64,000 nucleotides of DNA from Nocardia salmonicida NBRC 13393 (GTDB taxonomy: Bacteria; Actinomycetota; Actinomycetes; Mycobacteriales; Mycobacteriaceae). Positions 8,561 to 16,325 of the stretch are shown here, piece by piece (position 1 is the first letter of the stretch; every line of letters begins with the position of its first letter). Location of the stretch: the NCBI RefSeq assembly GCF_001613085.1, contig NZ_BDBR01000031.1, positions 80,623 through 144,622 on the forward strand, given 5' to 3'. The position numbers and the translations under genes are program-made. The notes beneath the pieces are model-generated. The model saw nothing but the letters and a program-made list of their open reading frames with translations, did no database searches and was not told the DNA's origin.

Positions 8561-9622
8561 ATGAGCGTGCGCAGCTGGCCCCAGGTGCTCGGAACCCTCG
8601 CCGACGGTGGCGACCTGGCCGCGGACGACACCACCTGGGTGATCGACGAGATCTTCACCGACAACGCCACCGCCGCCCAGATCGCGGCGTTCGGCGTCGC
8701 CATGAAGATCAAGGGCCCCACGCCGACCGAACTGGCGGGCATGGTGGCCGGGATGCTCGGACACGCGCGCCTGGTTCGCATCGACGGGGACGCGGTCGAT
8801 GTCGTCGGTACCGGCGGCGACCGTTCGGGGTCGGTGAACATCTCGACCATGTCCTCGGTGGTCGTGGCCGCGGCCGGGGTGCCGGTGGTCAAGCACGGGA
8901 ACCGGGCGGCTTCGTCGAAGGCCGGTGGCGCCGATGTGCTCGAAGCGCTGGGGGTCAAGCTCGCGCTCGGACCCGAGTCGGTGGCGCGGTCGGTGCGCGA
9001 GACCGGGATCGGATTCTGTTTCGCGCCGCTGTTCCATTCCGGACTGCGTTTCGCCGGGGCCGCGCGCAAGGAGATCGGCATCCCGACCGTGTTCAACGTG
9101 CTGGGGCCGCTGACCAATCCGGCGCAGCCGCGGGCCGGGCTGATCGGGTGCGCGTTCGCCGATCTCGCGCCCGTGATCGCGGGGGTGTTCGCGGCGCGTG
9201 GGGCGAGTGCGCTGGTCGTGCGTGGACGTGACGGGCTCGACGAGATCACCACCTCCGACCTCACGGATGTGTGGGTGGTCAGTGGTGGGCGGATTCGTCA
9301 GACGGTGCTCGACCCGACGCGGCTCGGCATCGTCAGGGTGGACCTGGACGACCTGCGCGGCGGGGATGCCGAGGCCAACGCCCGCGTCGCACGCGATGTG
9401 TTCGCGGGAACGCCGGGGCCGGTTCGTGATGCGGTGCTGTTGAACTCGGCCGCGGCGATCGTGGCCTACGACCTTTCCCGCGGGGTCGGCGATGTCGATT
9501 CCGATCTCGACGCGGCGCTGGTCGACGGGCTCGAGCGCGCCGCCGCCGCCGTGGACAGCGGGGCGGCGGCCAAATTGCTGCAGAGCTGGGCCGAACTCAC
9601 CCAGGTGCTCGACGAGCGCTGA
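8561..9622 (+). CDS. trpD: Anthranilate phosphoribosyltransferase
   Basis: TrpD transfers phosphoribose from PRPP to anthranilate, the second dedicated step of tryptophan synthesis. The glycine-rich PRPP loop GTGGDRSGSVNISTMSS and the conserved KHGNRAASSKAGGADVLEALG are present. So are the family segments FCFAPLFHSGLRFA and GPLTNPAQPRAG. The 353-residue length is normal. The start chosen is ATG at 8561, preceded by AAGGAG at 8546-8551; an upstream GTG at 8537 has no such site. Its stop faces the Lrp-domain/TrpF pair on the minus strand, so two tryptophan-pathway-type genes converge here. Confidence 0.96.
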   Translation: MSVRSWPQVLGTLADGGDLAADDTTWVIDEIFTDNATAAQIAAFGVAMKIKGPTPTELAGMVAGMLGHARLVRIDGDAVDVVGTGGDRSGSVNISTMSSVVVAAAGVPVVKHGNRAASSKAGGADVLEALGVKLALGPESVARSVRETGIGFCFAPLFHSGLRFAGAARKEIGIPTVFNVLGPLTNPAQPRAGLIGCAFADLAPVIAGVFAARGASALVVRGRDGLDEITTSDLTDVWVVSGGRIRQTVLDPTRLGIVRVDLDDLRGGDAEANARVARDVFAGTPGPVRDAVLLNSAAAIVAYDLSRGVGDVDSDLDAALVDGLERAAAAVDSGAAAKLLQSWAELTQVLDER

Positions 9623-9632
9623 GCCCGAGGGC

Positions 9633-9908
9633 TCACTCCCCCAGCGAGAATCCGGCTTCCACGTCGGCGCTGGAATAGGACTTGAAGGCGATGTGGGTGG
9701 TGGTGCGAACCACGCCGTCCACCTTGTCGATGCCCGAGGTGACCACCTCCGCGATGTGCGCGTGGTCGCGGACGCGCACGATCGCGATCAGGTCCACGTC
9801 GCCCGCGCAGGAGTACACCTCGGCGACTCCTTCGGTATCGGCGAGGGCCTGCGCGGTCTCGGGGATGCGAGAGTTCTGCGCCTGGATCATCACGATCGCG
9901 GTAATCAT
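9633..9908 (-). CDS. Stand-alone Lrp/AsnC-type effector-binding (RAM) domain protein
   Basis: The 91-residue protein is a single Lrp/AsnC ligand-binding domain without a DNA-binding helix-turn-helix. It has the typical alpha-beta sandwich pattern with VSCAGDVDLIAIVRVRD-like segments (here YSCAGDVDLIAIVRVRDH) and the closing TTTHIAFKSYSS strand. Such proteins form dimers or octamers that can bind amino acids and may modulate full-length Lrp regulators. It begins 4 bases after the TrpF-like gene stop and is clearly co-transcribed with it. A similar gene sits beside trpD in related genomes. What ligand it binds cannot be told from sequence. Confidence 0.88.
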   Translation of the reverse strand: MITAIVMIQAQNSRIPETAQALADTEGVAEVYSCAGDVDLIAIVRVRDHAHIAEVVTSGIDKVDGVVRTTTHIAFKSYSSADVEAGFSLGE

Positions 9909-9912
9909 GGGA

Positions 9913-10464
9913 TCACTCTAGAACTTCCGGCCCCTCGGTGGCCGCTTTGAACCGTCGCATCAGGTCATAGCTCTTCACACCGGGCGCCGATTCCACCGAA
10001 CTGGACACGTCGACACCGTAGGGCCGATGCCGGGCGATCACGGCGGCGACGTTGTCCGGGTCGAGGCCGCCCGCCAGCACGACTCGGCCCGGCTGCGCGC
10101 GCACCCAGTCGGGGAACTCCTCGAACACGCCCGAGCCCGCGCTGGCGTCGTAGAAGAAATATTCGCTGGCCTGCTCGGGGGCGGGCGGGTTCGAGGAGCA
10201 GAAGGCCAGGTTCGGCAGGTCGGCCCACTGGTAGAGCTGCACGACGTCGAACCCGTCGGCCACATCGGCGACCTCGCGCGCCTCGAGGGCGACGGCGAAG
10301 GTCGTGATGCGACCGCGTGCGTAGTCGGCGAGGGCGCGCGCCTGCCCGGGGGTGCGGTAGCGCTTGCTCTTCGTCGTCACCATGATGCCGATCGCGGAGT
10401 ACCCGAGCTCGATCGCCCAGTCGATCTGCTCCTCGGTGGTCAGACCGCACACCTTCACGAACAT
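9913..10464 (-). CDS. trpF: TrpF-like phosphoribosylanthranilate isomerase
   Basis: The 183-residue protein has the signature of N-(5'-phosphoribosyl)anthranilate isomerase. It has KVCGLT at the N terminus (candidate general base C6), SKRY at 33-36, an Asp in FFYDAS (D106, candidate general acid), and the phosphate-binding segments AGGL (131-134) and VDVSSSVE (151-158). It is about 20 residues shorter than usual, with the shortening around residues 80-100. Many actinobacteria instead use the bifunctional PriA, so this gene may be redundant, specialised or the true TrpF. AAGGAG lies ten bases before the ATG. The Lrp-domain gene follows 4 bases later. Confidence 0.82.
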   Translation of the reverse strand: MFVKVCGLTTEEQIDWAIELGYSAIGIMVTTKSKRYRTPGQARALADYARGRITTFAVALEAREVADVADGFDVVQLYQWADLPNLAFCSSNPPAPEQASEYFFYDASAGSGVFEEFPDWVRAQPGRVVLAGGLDPDNVAAVIARHRPYGVDVSSSVESAPGVKSYDLMRRFKAATEGPEVLE

Positions 10465-10596
10465 CCGCCGCTACTCCTTCATTCATAGGACCCGCCACAC
10501 GGAATCCCGGTCCATGATCCCAGGACGCCGGAGCGCACCCGCCGGGTAGTGCCTCGACCGGGCCGAGTCGTCCATCGAGCGGGCGATCTCGCTTCG

Positions 10597-12495
10597 TCAT
10601 CGTTCGGCGAGGTACTGCTCCTGTTCGCTCCTGGTGGTCGCGGCGGTTCGCGCGAGCTGCGCCCACCCCACCCACCGCGCGGCGCCGTGCAGCGGTTCGC
10701 GGTACCCGTCGCTGGTCCGCACGATCCGCGCGCCGGGTTTGGCGAGCCAGCGAGCGATGACGCCGATTTCCTCCGGTGGGGCTCCGCGCAGGGGTGGAAT
10801 GTGGTCGTTGAACTCGCCCAGTGGATGCTGGGTCCCACTCCCCGTCGACGCGATGCCCAGGTCGGGAACAACTGTTTCGGCGGCGGCGACGATCTGATCG
10901 ACAACGGCCATCGGTGGGGTGCCGCGGGCAGCGGTGCCCGCGGCGGCGAGCCGGCCGTAGCGGATGACGGAGAATTCCCAGCCGCCCGCACCGTCGGGCA
11001 GCGCGATGACGAGTTCCGCGAGACGAGCCAGGGCCGCGAGACGCTGGGTGCGGTGCAGTTTTGTGACAACGGTGGCGGTGCGGTCACGCAAGCGCGCAGC
11101 TGCCTCGAAATGCTCTGCGGTGGAATGGGATTCGATGCGATCGATCATCGCGCGGAGCAGGGTGTCGGCGCGGCCGGTGAACAGGTCGCGCACCGCTTCG
11201 ACGGCCGGAGCGTAGCTCGTCGCGTCGTGGTCACCGTCGTGGCGGGCGGCGGGGCAGCCGCCGACGACCACGGGTGGGCAGGTGTGTTTCGCCGTGCGGG
11301 TGAGACGGGTGGCGCAGGTTCGCATCCCGGCGAACTCGGCGATCGTCGACCCCACATCGACCGCATCGATCCGAGAGTTGAACGGCCCCAATGCTGTTCG
11401 GGTCGGGGTGCGCACGGCTACCAACCGTGGGAAGGCCTCGTCGCTGAGGGTGAGCCACCACCCGCGCCGGGGAAACTTCGAGCGGCGGTTGTACGGCGGG
11501 GCGTGCGCGGCCAGCAACCGGAGCTCGCGCACCCCCGCTTCGAGGCCGTGCGCGCACACCACATGGTCGACCCGAATCGCCAGTGCCACCATCTCTTTCA
11601 TGCGGCCACGGGTCTCCGAACCGGTGAAGTAATTGCGCACGCGACGGCGCAGATTCACCGCCGTCCCTATATAGAGGACTTCCTCCGATGGCCCACGGAA
11701 GAGATAGACGCCGGGCGCGGCGGGCAGATCGGTCGCGAAAGTGCGCTTGGCGCGCTGGGTTCCGGTGACGCCGGGCAGGTAGTCGAGCAGTTCGGACAGG
11801 CTGTGCACGCCCTGATTGCCGACCCGCCCGATCAACGCGTGCAGGACGTCGACGGTGGCGCGGGCATCATCGAGCGCGCGGTGCGTCGGTGTGGTCGACG
11901 CACCGAGGATCTGCGCGAGCACCCCGAGCCGCGCCGACGGGGCTTCGTCGCGCGTGAGCACCCGCCGCGCCAGCTTCACGGTGCACAGCACCTGCGGATT
12001 GGGCCACGCGATGTCCTGACGTGCCGCGGCCGCTTTGAGGAACGCGGTGTCGAATCGCGCGTTGTGCGCCACCAGCACCGCCCCCGCCGCGAACTCGAAG
12101 AACCCCGGCAACACCCCCTCGATCCGCGGCGCGTCGTACACCATCGCCGTGGTGATCCCGGTGATCTGCACGATGGCGGGCGGAATCGCGTAGCCCGGAT
12201 TCACCAGTGTCGCGAACTCTCCCAGCACCTCTCCCCCGCGCACCTTCACCGCCCCGATCTCGGTGATCGCGTCCCGATCAGCGCTGGTCCCGGTCGTTTC
12301 GAGGTCGACGACGACGAAAGTGGTGGCATACAGCGGGGTATCGAGCTCATCGAAGGCCAGCTGCCGAGCGGCAGCCGGGAGCGGAACGGGATCGGGCACG
12401 GCGAGCAGCGTAGGACGAGGGTCCGACAAGCTCGCCGCGTCGAACGAATCGGCAGTGGCCGGTCCTCCCGAGGTTCGGGCGCGGCCGCGTCCCAC
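10597..12495 (-). CDS. DEDDh exonuclease fused to UvrC/Cho-like GIY-YIG nuclease
   Basis: A 632-residue fusion matching the Rv2191 family. Residues about 60-225 form a DnaQ-like DEDDh 3'-5' exonuclease: D64 and E66 (VDLETTG), H144-N-A-R-F-D149, and H205 with D210 (HRALDDARA). Residues about 258-345 form a GIY-YIG domain (PGVYLF, VLYIGTAVNLRRRV, and the Glu of GLEAGVREL), as in the N-terminal half of UvrC and in Cho. A C-terminal region follows. The pairing suggests incision and end trimming in DNA repair. The GTG start at 12495 is uncertain because the first 45 residues are poorly conserved. It lies 36 bases after the TPR gene. Confidence 0.9.
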   Translation of the reverse strand: MGRGRARTSGGPATADSFDAASLSDPRPTLLAVPDPVPLPAAARQLAFDELDTPLYATTFVVVDLETTGTSADRDAITEIGAVKVRGGEVLGEFATLVNPGYAIPPAIVQITGITTAMVYDAPRIEGVLPGFFEFAAGAVLVAHNARFDTAFLKAAAARQDIAWPNPQVLCTVKLARRVLTRDEAPSARLGVLAQILGASTTPTHRALDDARATVDVLHALIGRVGNQGVHSLSELLDYLPGVTGTQRAKRTFATDLPAAPGVYLFRGPSEEVLYIGTAVNLRRRVRNYFTGSETRGRMKEMVALAIRVDHVVCAHGLEAGVRELRLLAAHAPPYNRRSKFPRRGWWLTLSDEAFPRLVAVRTPTRTALGPFNSRIDAVDVGSTIAEFAGMRTCATRLTRTAKHTCPPVVVGGCPAARHDGDHDATSYAPAVEAVRDLFTGRADTLLRAMIDRIESHSTAEHFEAAARLRDRTATVVTKLHRTQRLAALARLAELVIALPDGAGGWEFSVIRYGRLAAAGTAARGTPPMAVVDQIVAAAETVVPDLGIASTGSGTQHPLGEFNDHIPPLRGAPPEEIGVIARWLAKPGARIVRTSDGYREPLHGAARWVGWAQLARTAATTRSEQEQYLAER

Positions 12496-12531
12496 GGCCT
12501 TCGGGTCGCCGGCGAGGTGCGCGGTCCCGGC

Positions 12532-13575
12532 TCAACCGCCCTGCGGCGCGTTCGGGAGGGACGGACGCGGTGTCGGCCAGGGGTTTCCGGTCGGCCAACG
12601 GTCCGACGGGAACTTCGGCAGACTCGGCAACGGCGGAAGGTAGCTCGGCGGCAACCGGTAATAGGACCACGGGTAGGTCGTTGTCCGCGAGGTCGATCCG
12701 GTCGACGGCGAGTCGGAGCCACCGGCCACAGCCAGCACGCCGTGCCACACCAGCGTCACGAGCACCAGCGCCGCCCAGACCACATGTTTGCGCCGGACGC
12801 CGCCACCATTGTTCACCGCGCGATACGGCCGCGGCGCGGTGGCAGACACCGGGACCGGTGTCGGGTTCTCGTTCGGTATCTCCGCCAGCAGTGCCCGCAC
12901 ATCCGGTCCGTACGCCGGATCGAGTTCCGCGGCCCGCCGCAGCCACCGCTCGGCCTCTACCCATCGGCGCCGCTGGAAGGCATGGTTGCCCAGCAGGTAG
13001 ATGGCCTCGACGTTGTCCGGATCCAAGCGCAGCGCGTGCTCGATCGCCGCCCGCCCGGCCGCCGCACGCTTGCCGATCGTGCGGGCGTCCTGCCACAGCA
13101 CGCGGCCGCGGACCACGTGGAATACCGCGTTCTCCGGCGCGATCTCGATGGCGCTGTCGATGGCCGCGAGCGCGGCGTCCCGGTCGCGGTGCTGCAGCGT
13201 CGTCGCGAGGATTCGATAGCTGTCGGCCGACCAGGGGTCGAGCTCGACGCATCGACGCGCCGCGCGCACCGCCTCGTCCGCGTGGGCAGTGGCAGCGGTC
13301 GGGTCGGCGTCGACACGCTCACCCAGGAGCCCGTATTCGCCCAGCGCGAGGATTCGCCACGCGAACACGTTGTCGGGGTGCGATCGCAGCGCGGCCCGAG
13401 CGGCGTCGGTCGCCGCGGCGTTCACACCGGATCGCAGCCAGGAGTACGCCAGCTGCGCGTGGGCGTCGCTGTTGTCGGGTTCGGCCGCCAGCACCGGCGC
13501 CAGCTCCGCTCGCGCCGCCTCGAACCTGCCCAGGTCGATCAAGGCGGCGGCGCGGTCGAGTTGGTGTTCGCTCAT
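12532..13575 (-). CDS. TPR-repeat protein with a C-terminal membrane anchor
   Basis: The 347-residue protein is mostly tandem tetratricopeptide helices (residues about 5-235; for example ARAELAPVLAAEPDNSDAHAQ and AIEHALRLDPDNVEAIYLLG). One membrane helix follows at 264-285 (KHVVWAALVLVTLVWHGVLAVA), then an outside tail rich in Ser, Pro and Tyr. TPRs bind partner proteins, so it probably tethers a complex to the membrane. It starts 7 bases after the AAA ATPase stop, so the two are one transcription unit. That ATPase also begins with a TPR-like helical region, which supports a physical partnership. The function is unknown. Confidence 0.87.
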   Translation of the reverse strand: MSEHQLDRAAALIDLGRFEAARAELAPVLAAEPDNSDAHAQLAYSWLRSGVNAAATDAARAALRSHPDNVFAWRILALGEYGLLGERVDADPTAATAHADEAVRAARRCVELDPWSADSYRILATTLQHRDRDAALAAIDSAIEIAPENAVFHVVRGRVLWQDARTIGKRAAAGRAAIEHALRLDPDNVEAIYLLGNHAFQRRRWVEAERWLRRAAELDPAYGPDVRALLAEIPNENPTPVPVSATAPRPYRAVNNGGGVRRKHVVWAALVLVTLVWHGVLAVAGGSDSPSTGSTSRTTTYPWSYYRLPPSYLPPLPSLPKFPSDRWPTGNPWPTPRPSLPNAPQGG

Positions 13576-13582
13576 CGGCGTC

Positions 13583-14857
13583 TCAGCGCCGCTTCATCCG
13601 TCTGAGGTAGGTCGCGAGTTCGTCATAGCTGCCATCGCCGTTGGCGAATTCGACGACGTTGCGAGCGGATTCGAACCAGGCTCCGGTGCTCGGCCGGATC
13701 TGGGCCAGCGCCGCCTGCACGTCGGCCATGCCGATCGGGCGGACCTCGCCCGATCGCATCGAGTCGGCCATGGCCAGTTGGGTGGCCGAGGTGCAGACGT
13801 GGGCCAGGTCGGCGCCGGAGAGGCCGTCGGTGTGGGCCGCGAGGGCATTGAGGTCGATGCCTGCCACGGGCCGGTCACGCAGGTGGTAGTGCAGGATCGA
13901 GGTGCGGGCGGCGAGATCGGGCAGGCCGACGAAGATCATCCGGTCGAAGCGGCCCGGCCTGCGCAGCGCGACATCGACATCCCAGGGATGATTGGTCGCG
14001 CCGAGCACGAACACCCCCTCATTGCTGTGGGTGGCCGAATCCATCTCGGTGAGCAACTGGTTCACGACCGTGCGCATGGTCGTCGAGGCCTGCATCTGGC
14101 TGCGTTTGTGGCCGAGCGCGTCGACCTCGTCGAGGAACAGCACGCAGGGAGCATTACGCCGGGCCATCTCGAAGATGCTGTGCACATTGCGTTCGCTGGC
14201 GCCGGTGTAGATGTCGAGGATGTCGGTGATCTCGATCGGGTAGAAGTTGGCGCCGAGTTCACCCGCTACCGCCGAGGCGATGAACGTCTTGCCGCACCCG
14301 GGCGGGCCGTAGAGGAGCAGGCCGCCGCGCGCCGAGGTGCCGAACGCCTTGGCCAGCTCGGGGTTGCGCAGTGGACCCAGCAGGGTCAGATCCAGTTGCT
14401 GTTTCACCTCGACCATTCCGCCGACATCGGCCAGGCGCAGGGTCGGACGTTCGACGGTGGCGGCGTCCTCGTCGGTGACGAACTCGGTGGGGACGCCGTG
14501 CACGAATGCCGGTTCGATGATGTCGCCGACCTCGTCCTCGGCGGCGGCCCAGTCGAAGTCCGGCTGAGCGGCGGAGGATGCGGCGGCCGAGCCGGACGCG
14601 GGGGTGGCGGTCGCGGCCACCGAGGGGGTGGCAGGCGCTGGAGAACCACCGGACAACGCTGTCGTGCAGCGCATCATCAGGGCCAGGACCTGGGCGTTCC
14701 CCGGTTCGTGGCCGAGCGCTGTCCCACAGTGGGCCAGCGCGTCGGCATAACGCTCCCGTTCGATCAGCAGCTCGATGACGCACACGCGCAGCGCGAGCAC
14801 CCCCGGACTGCGATCCAGCATCGTCAGCATGTCGGTCAAAACCTGGTCGTCGGCCAC
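13583..14857 (-). CDS. Cdc48/FtsH-class AAA ATPase with N-terminal TPR-like region
   Basis: The 424-residue protein has a helical TPR-like N terminus (1-70), an Ala/Pro/Ser linker and one classical AAA module. Walker A is GPPGCGKT (184-191) and Walker B is CVLFLDEVD (238-246). The second region of homology ends in RRPGRFDR, which supplies arginine fingers. Such ATPases form hexamers that unfold or remodel proteins. No protease domain is present, so it may act as a chaperone or unfoldase. The GTG start at 14857 has AAGGGGG five bases upstream. It is followed 7 bases later by the membrane-anchored TPR protein; together they look like a dedicated remodelling pair of unknown substrate. Confidence 0.9.
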   Translation of the reverse strand: MADDQVLTDMLTMLDRSPGVLALRVCVIELLIERERYADALAHCGTALGHEPGNAQVLALMMRCTTALSGGSPAPATPSVAATATPASGSAAASSAAQPDFDWAAAEDEVGDIIEPAFVHGVPTEFVTDEDAATVERPTLRLADVGGMVEVKQQLDLTLLGPLRNPELAKAFGTSARGGLLLYGPPGCGKTFIASAVAGELGANFYPIEITDILDIYTGASERNVHSIFEMARRNAPCVLFLDEVDALGHKRSQMQASTTMRTVVNQLLTEMDSATHSNEGVFVLGATNHPWDVDVALRRPGRFDRMIFVGLPDLAARTSILHYHLRDRPVAGIDLNALAAHTDGLSGADLAHVCTSATQLAMADSMRSGEVRPIGMADVQAALAQIRPSTGAWFESARNVVEFANGDGSYDELATYLRRMKRR

Positions 14858-15057
14858 CCGCGCCCCCTTCTAACTGCGAACATTCGGCCGTACCCTAACC
14901 GCCACAACGGCTTTCCCGCCAAGCGGCGAGCATGCGGATACCACGAAGCAGCCCGTCCCGCGACCCGGCACAACGAGGACCCGCGAACTCCGAAGCCGAC
15001 AATTCGGCGCGAGACTTTCGTTCTGATGCGAACAAAATGGCCGAGATCAAACTCAAT

Positions 15058-15073
15058 AGTGACCGGGCTCACA
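15058..15073. promoter_or_regulatory. CRP/GlxR-like palindrome 1
   Basis: AGTGA-CCGGGC-TCACA matches the actinobacterial CRP/GlxR consensus TGTGA-N6-TCACA with one mismatch. It sits about 200 bases upstream of the AAA ATPase start and 460 bases upstream of the NlpC/P60 start. Confidence 0.4.
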
Positions 15074-15330
15074 TATTTATCGAATTCACATGAGTTCACC
15101 AGATTTCAACGGGTAAGCGGCCTTACCAATCTCCGCGCGCCGCGGCTTACGGCGCGCCGCCCGCGAGGCGGACCGCGCGGCGAACCGGCGATGATCATCA
15201 CGAGCACGCACCACCTGCGGATTTGCCGATTCGAGAGGTGGAAAACACCGCGGGAGCCCTATTGGCGACGCGCCGGTAGCACTCGAAAATCGCGATCGGC
15301 GTGACCTGGCGTTATCGTTTCGTGATCGTG

Positions 15331-15346
15331 TGTGACCCAGCTCGCA
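15331..15346. promoter_or_regulatory. CRP/GlxR-like palindrome 2
   Basis: TGTGA-CCCAGC-TCGCA matches TGTGA-N6-TCACA with one mismatch and lies about 185 bases upstream of the NlpC/P60 start. CRP-family control of wall-lytic genes is known in mycobacteria and corynebacteria, so cAMP-dependent control of this hydrolase is plausible. Confidence 0.45.
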
Positions 15347-15531
15347 CACTTTCCCCGGTGATATCAGCCGGAACCCCCATTGGACCGATGTCCGACTTTA
15401 CAAACCCCCGTGATGTCTTCGTAACCTTTTCGAGACCTCACGGAGTCCCGCCGATCGGAAACGGTCAGCGAGACGAAGCCCGCCGCGTCAAACGGACACA
15501 GCGTCGTGGGGCAGATTGGAAGTTCCGCATC

Positions 15532-16101
15532 ATGGCGAACAACACCGTCAAGCGTCAGGCGCAGCGTGCCGTTGCCGTCGGAGCCGTCGGCGCTGCCACC
15601 ATCGGCGCGTTCCTCCTGCCGGCCGCCCCGGCATCGGCCGCCCCGGTGACCGTGCCCGGCATCGGCACGTTCGAGGTTCCGAACGAGATTCCGCTGCCCC
15701 AGGGCGTGCCCGGCATCGAGATCCCGGCCGCACCGCAGGTCTTCACCGCACCGCGCGCCACCGCCGCCGACATCGCCCTCGATGCCGCGCTGAGCAAGAT
15801 CGGCTCGCCCTACGTCTACGGCGCCGCGGGCCCGAACGCCTTCGACTGCTCGGGTCTGGTCCAGTGGGCCTACTCCCAGGCGGGCATGGACATCCCGCGC
15901 ACCAGCGACGCCCAACTCGGCGCGGGCACCCCGATCTCGATCGACGAGCTCCAGCCCGGCGACATGGTGTCGTTCTACGGCGGCGGCCACTCCGGCCTGT
16001 ACGCGGGCGACGGCAACGTCGTGCACGCCTCCACCGCGGGCACCCCGGTCCAGATCGCGTCGCTGTCGTCGATGCCGTTCGCGGGTGCTCGCCGCTTCTG
16101 A
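15532..16101 (+). CDS. Secreted NlpC/P60 peptidoglycan hydrolase (RipD-like)
   Basis: The 189-residue product starts at ATG 15532 (MANNTVKRQAQRAVAVGAVG). It has a signal peptide ending near PAAPASAAP, a short spacer and a C-terminal NlpC/P60 domain. The catalytic Cys is in FDCSGLVQWAY. The His is in HSGLYAG, followed by VVHAS. These enzymes cut the D-Glu to meso-DAP bond of stem peptides. It is a minimal form without the coiled coil of RipA/RipC, so RipD-like is the closest label. I rejected longer in-frame starts because they precede the signal peptide. It is followed by a terminator and then a larger NlpC/P60 gene. Confidence 0.92.
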   Translation: MANNTVKRQAQRAVAVGAVGAATIGAFLLPAAPASAAPVTVPGIGTFEVPNEIPLPQGVPGIEIPAAPQVFTAPRATAADIALDAALSKIGSPYVYGAAGPNAFDCSGLVQWAYSQAGMDIPRTSDAQLGAGTPISIDELQPGDMVSFYGGGHSGLYAGDGNVVHASTAGTPVQIASLSSMPFAGARRF

Positions 16102-16168
16102 TCTGTCGGGCACGGTGCGTCGTTCACGGGGAAGGGCGCACCGAAGCCGCAGTGATCGCCCGGGTATA

Positions 16169-16196
16169 TGCGCCGTCCACTGGGTTGGACGGCGCA
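16169..16196 (+). terminator. Intrinsic terminator after the NlpC/P60 gene
   Basis: TGCGCCGTCCA and its exact reverse complement TGGACGGCGCA enclose a 6-base loop; a CTTTT run follows within a few bases. It separates the two NlpC/P60 genes, which are therefore probably transcribed separately. Confidence 0.8.
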
Positions 16197-16325
16197 CGTA
16201 CCTTTTACTGGACACGCATGCATGCGGTTCCGTAACCTGATCGAGACCTTCTCGGCTGACGAGGAGATCGCGCTCAGGTATTGCGCTGTATCGGCGGACA
16301 ACGAGAGAACGGGGCACGGGCCACT

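Larger units (their letters stand above)
14858..15531. other. 674-base non-coding region between AAA ATPase and NlpC/P60 gene
   Basis: This region separates divergently transcribed genes. It contains a locally AT-rich patch (about 15000-15080), two CRP/GlxR-like palindromes (listed separately) and no convincing reading frame. I looked for the c-di-AMP (ydaO-type) riboswitch that precedes many actinobacterial NlpC/P60 and rpf genes and did not see its conserved core. Confidence 0.6.

Noticed and set aside
10549..13605. 1018-codon plus-strand open frame
   Set aside because: It is antisense to three well-supported minus-strand genes. Its composition (runs of Arg, Gly and Pro) is what GC-rich antisense frames look like, and it has no domain.
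14836..15099. Small minus-strand frame beside the AAA ATPase
   Set aside because: It overlaps the AAA start, has no ribosome site and no conserved motif.
14858..15531. Possible c-di-AMP (ydaO) riboswitch before the NlpC/P60 gene
   Set aside because: The conserved core (GGGGAAC-type and paired stems) was not found on reading the region.
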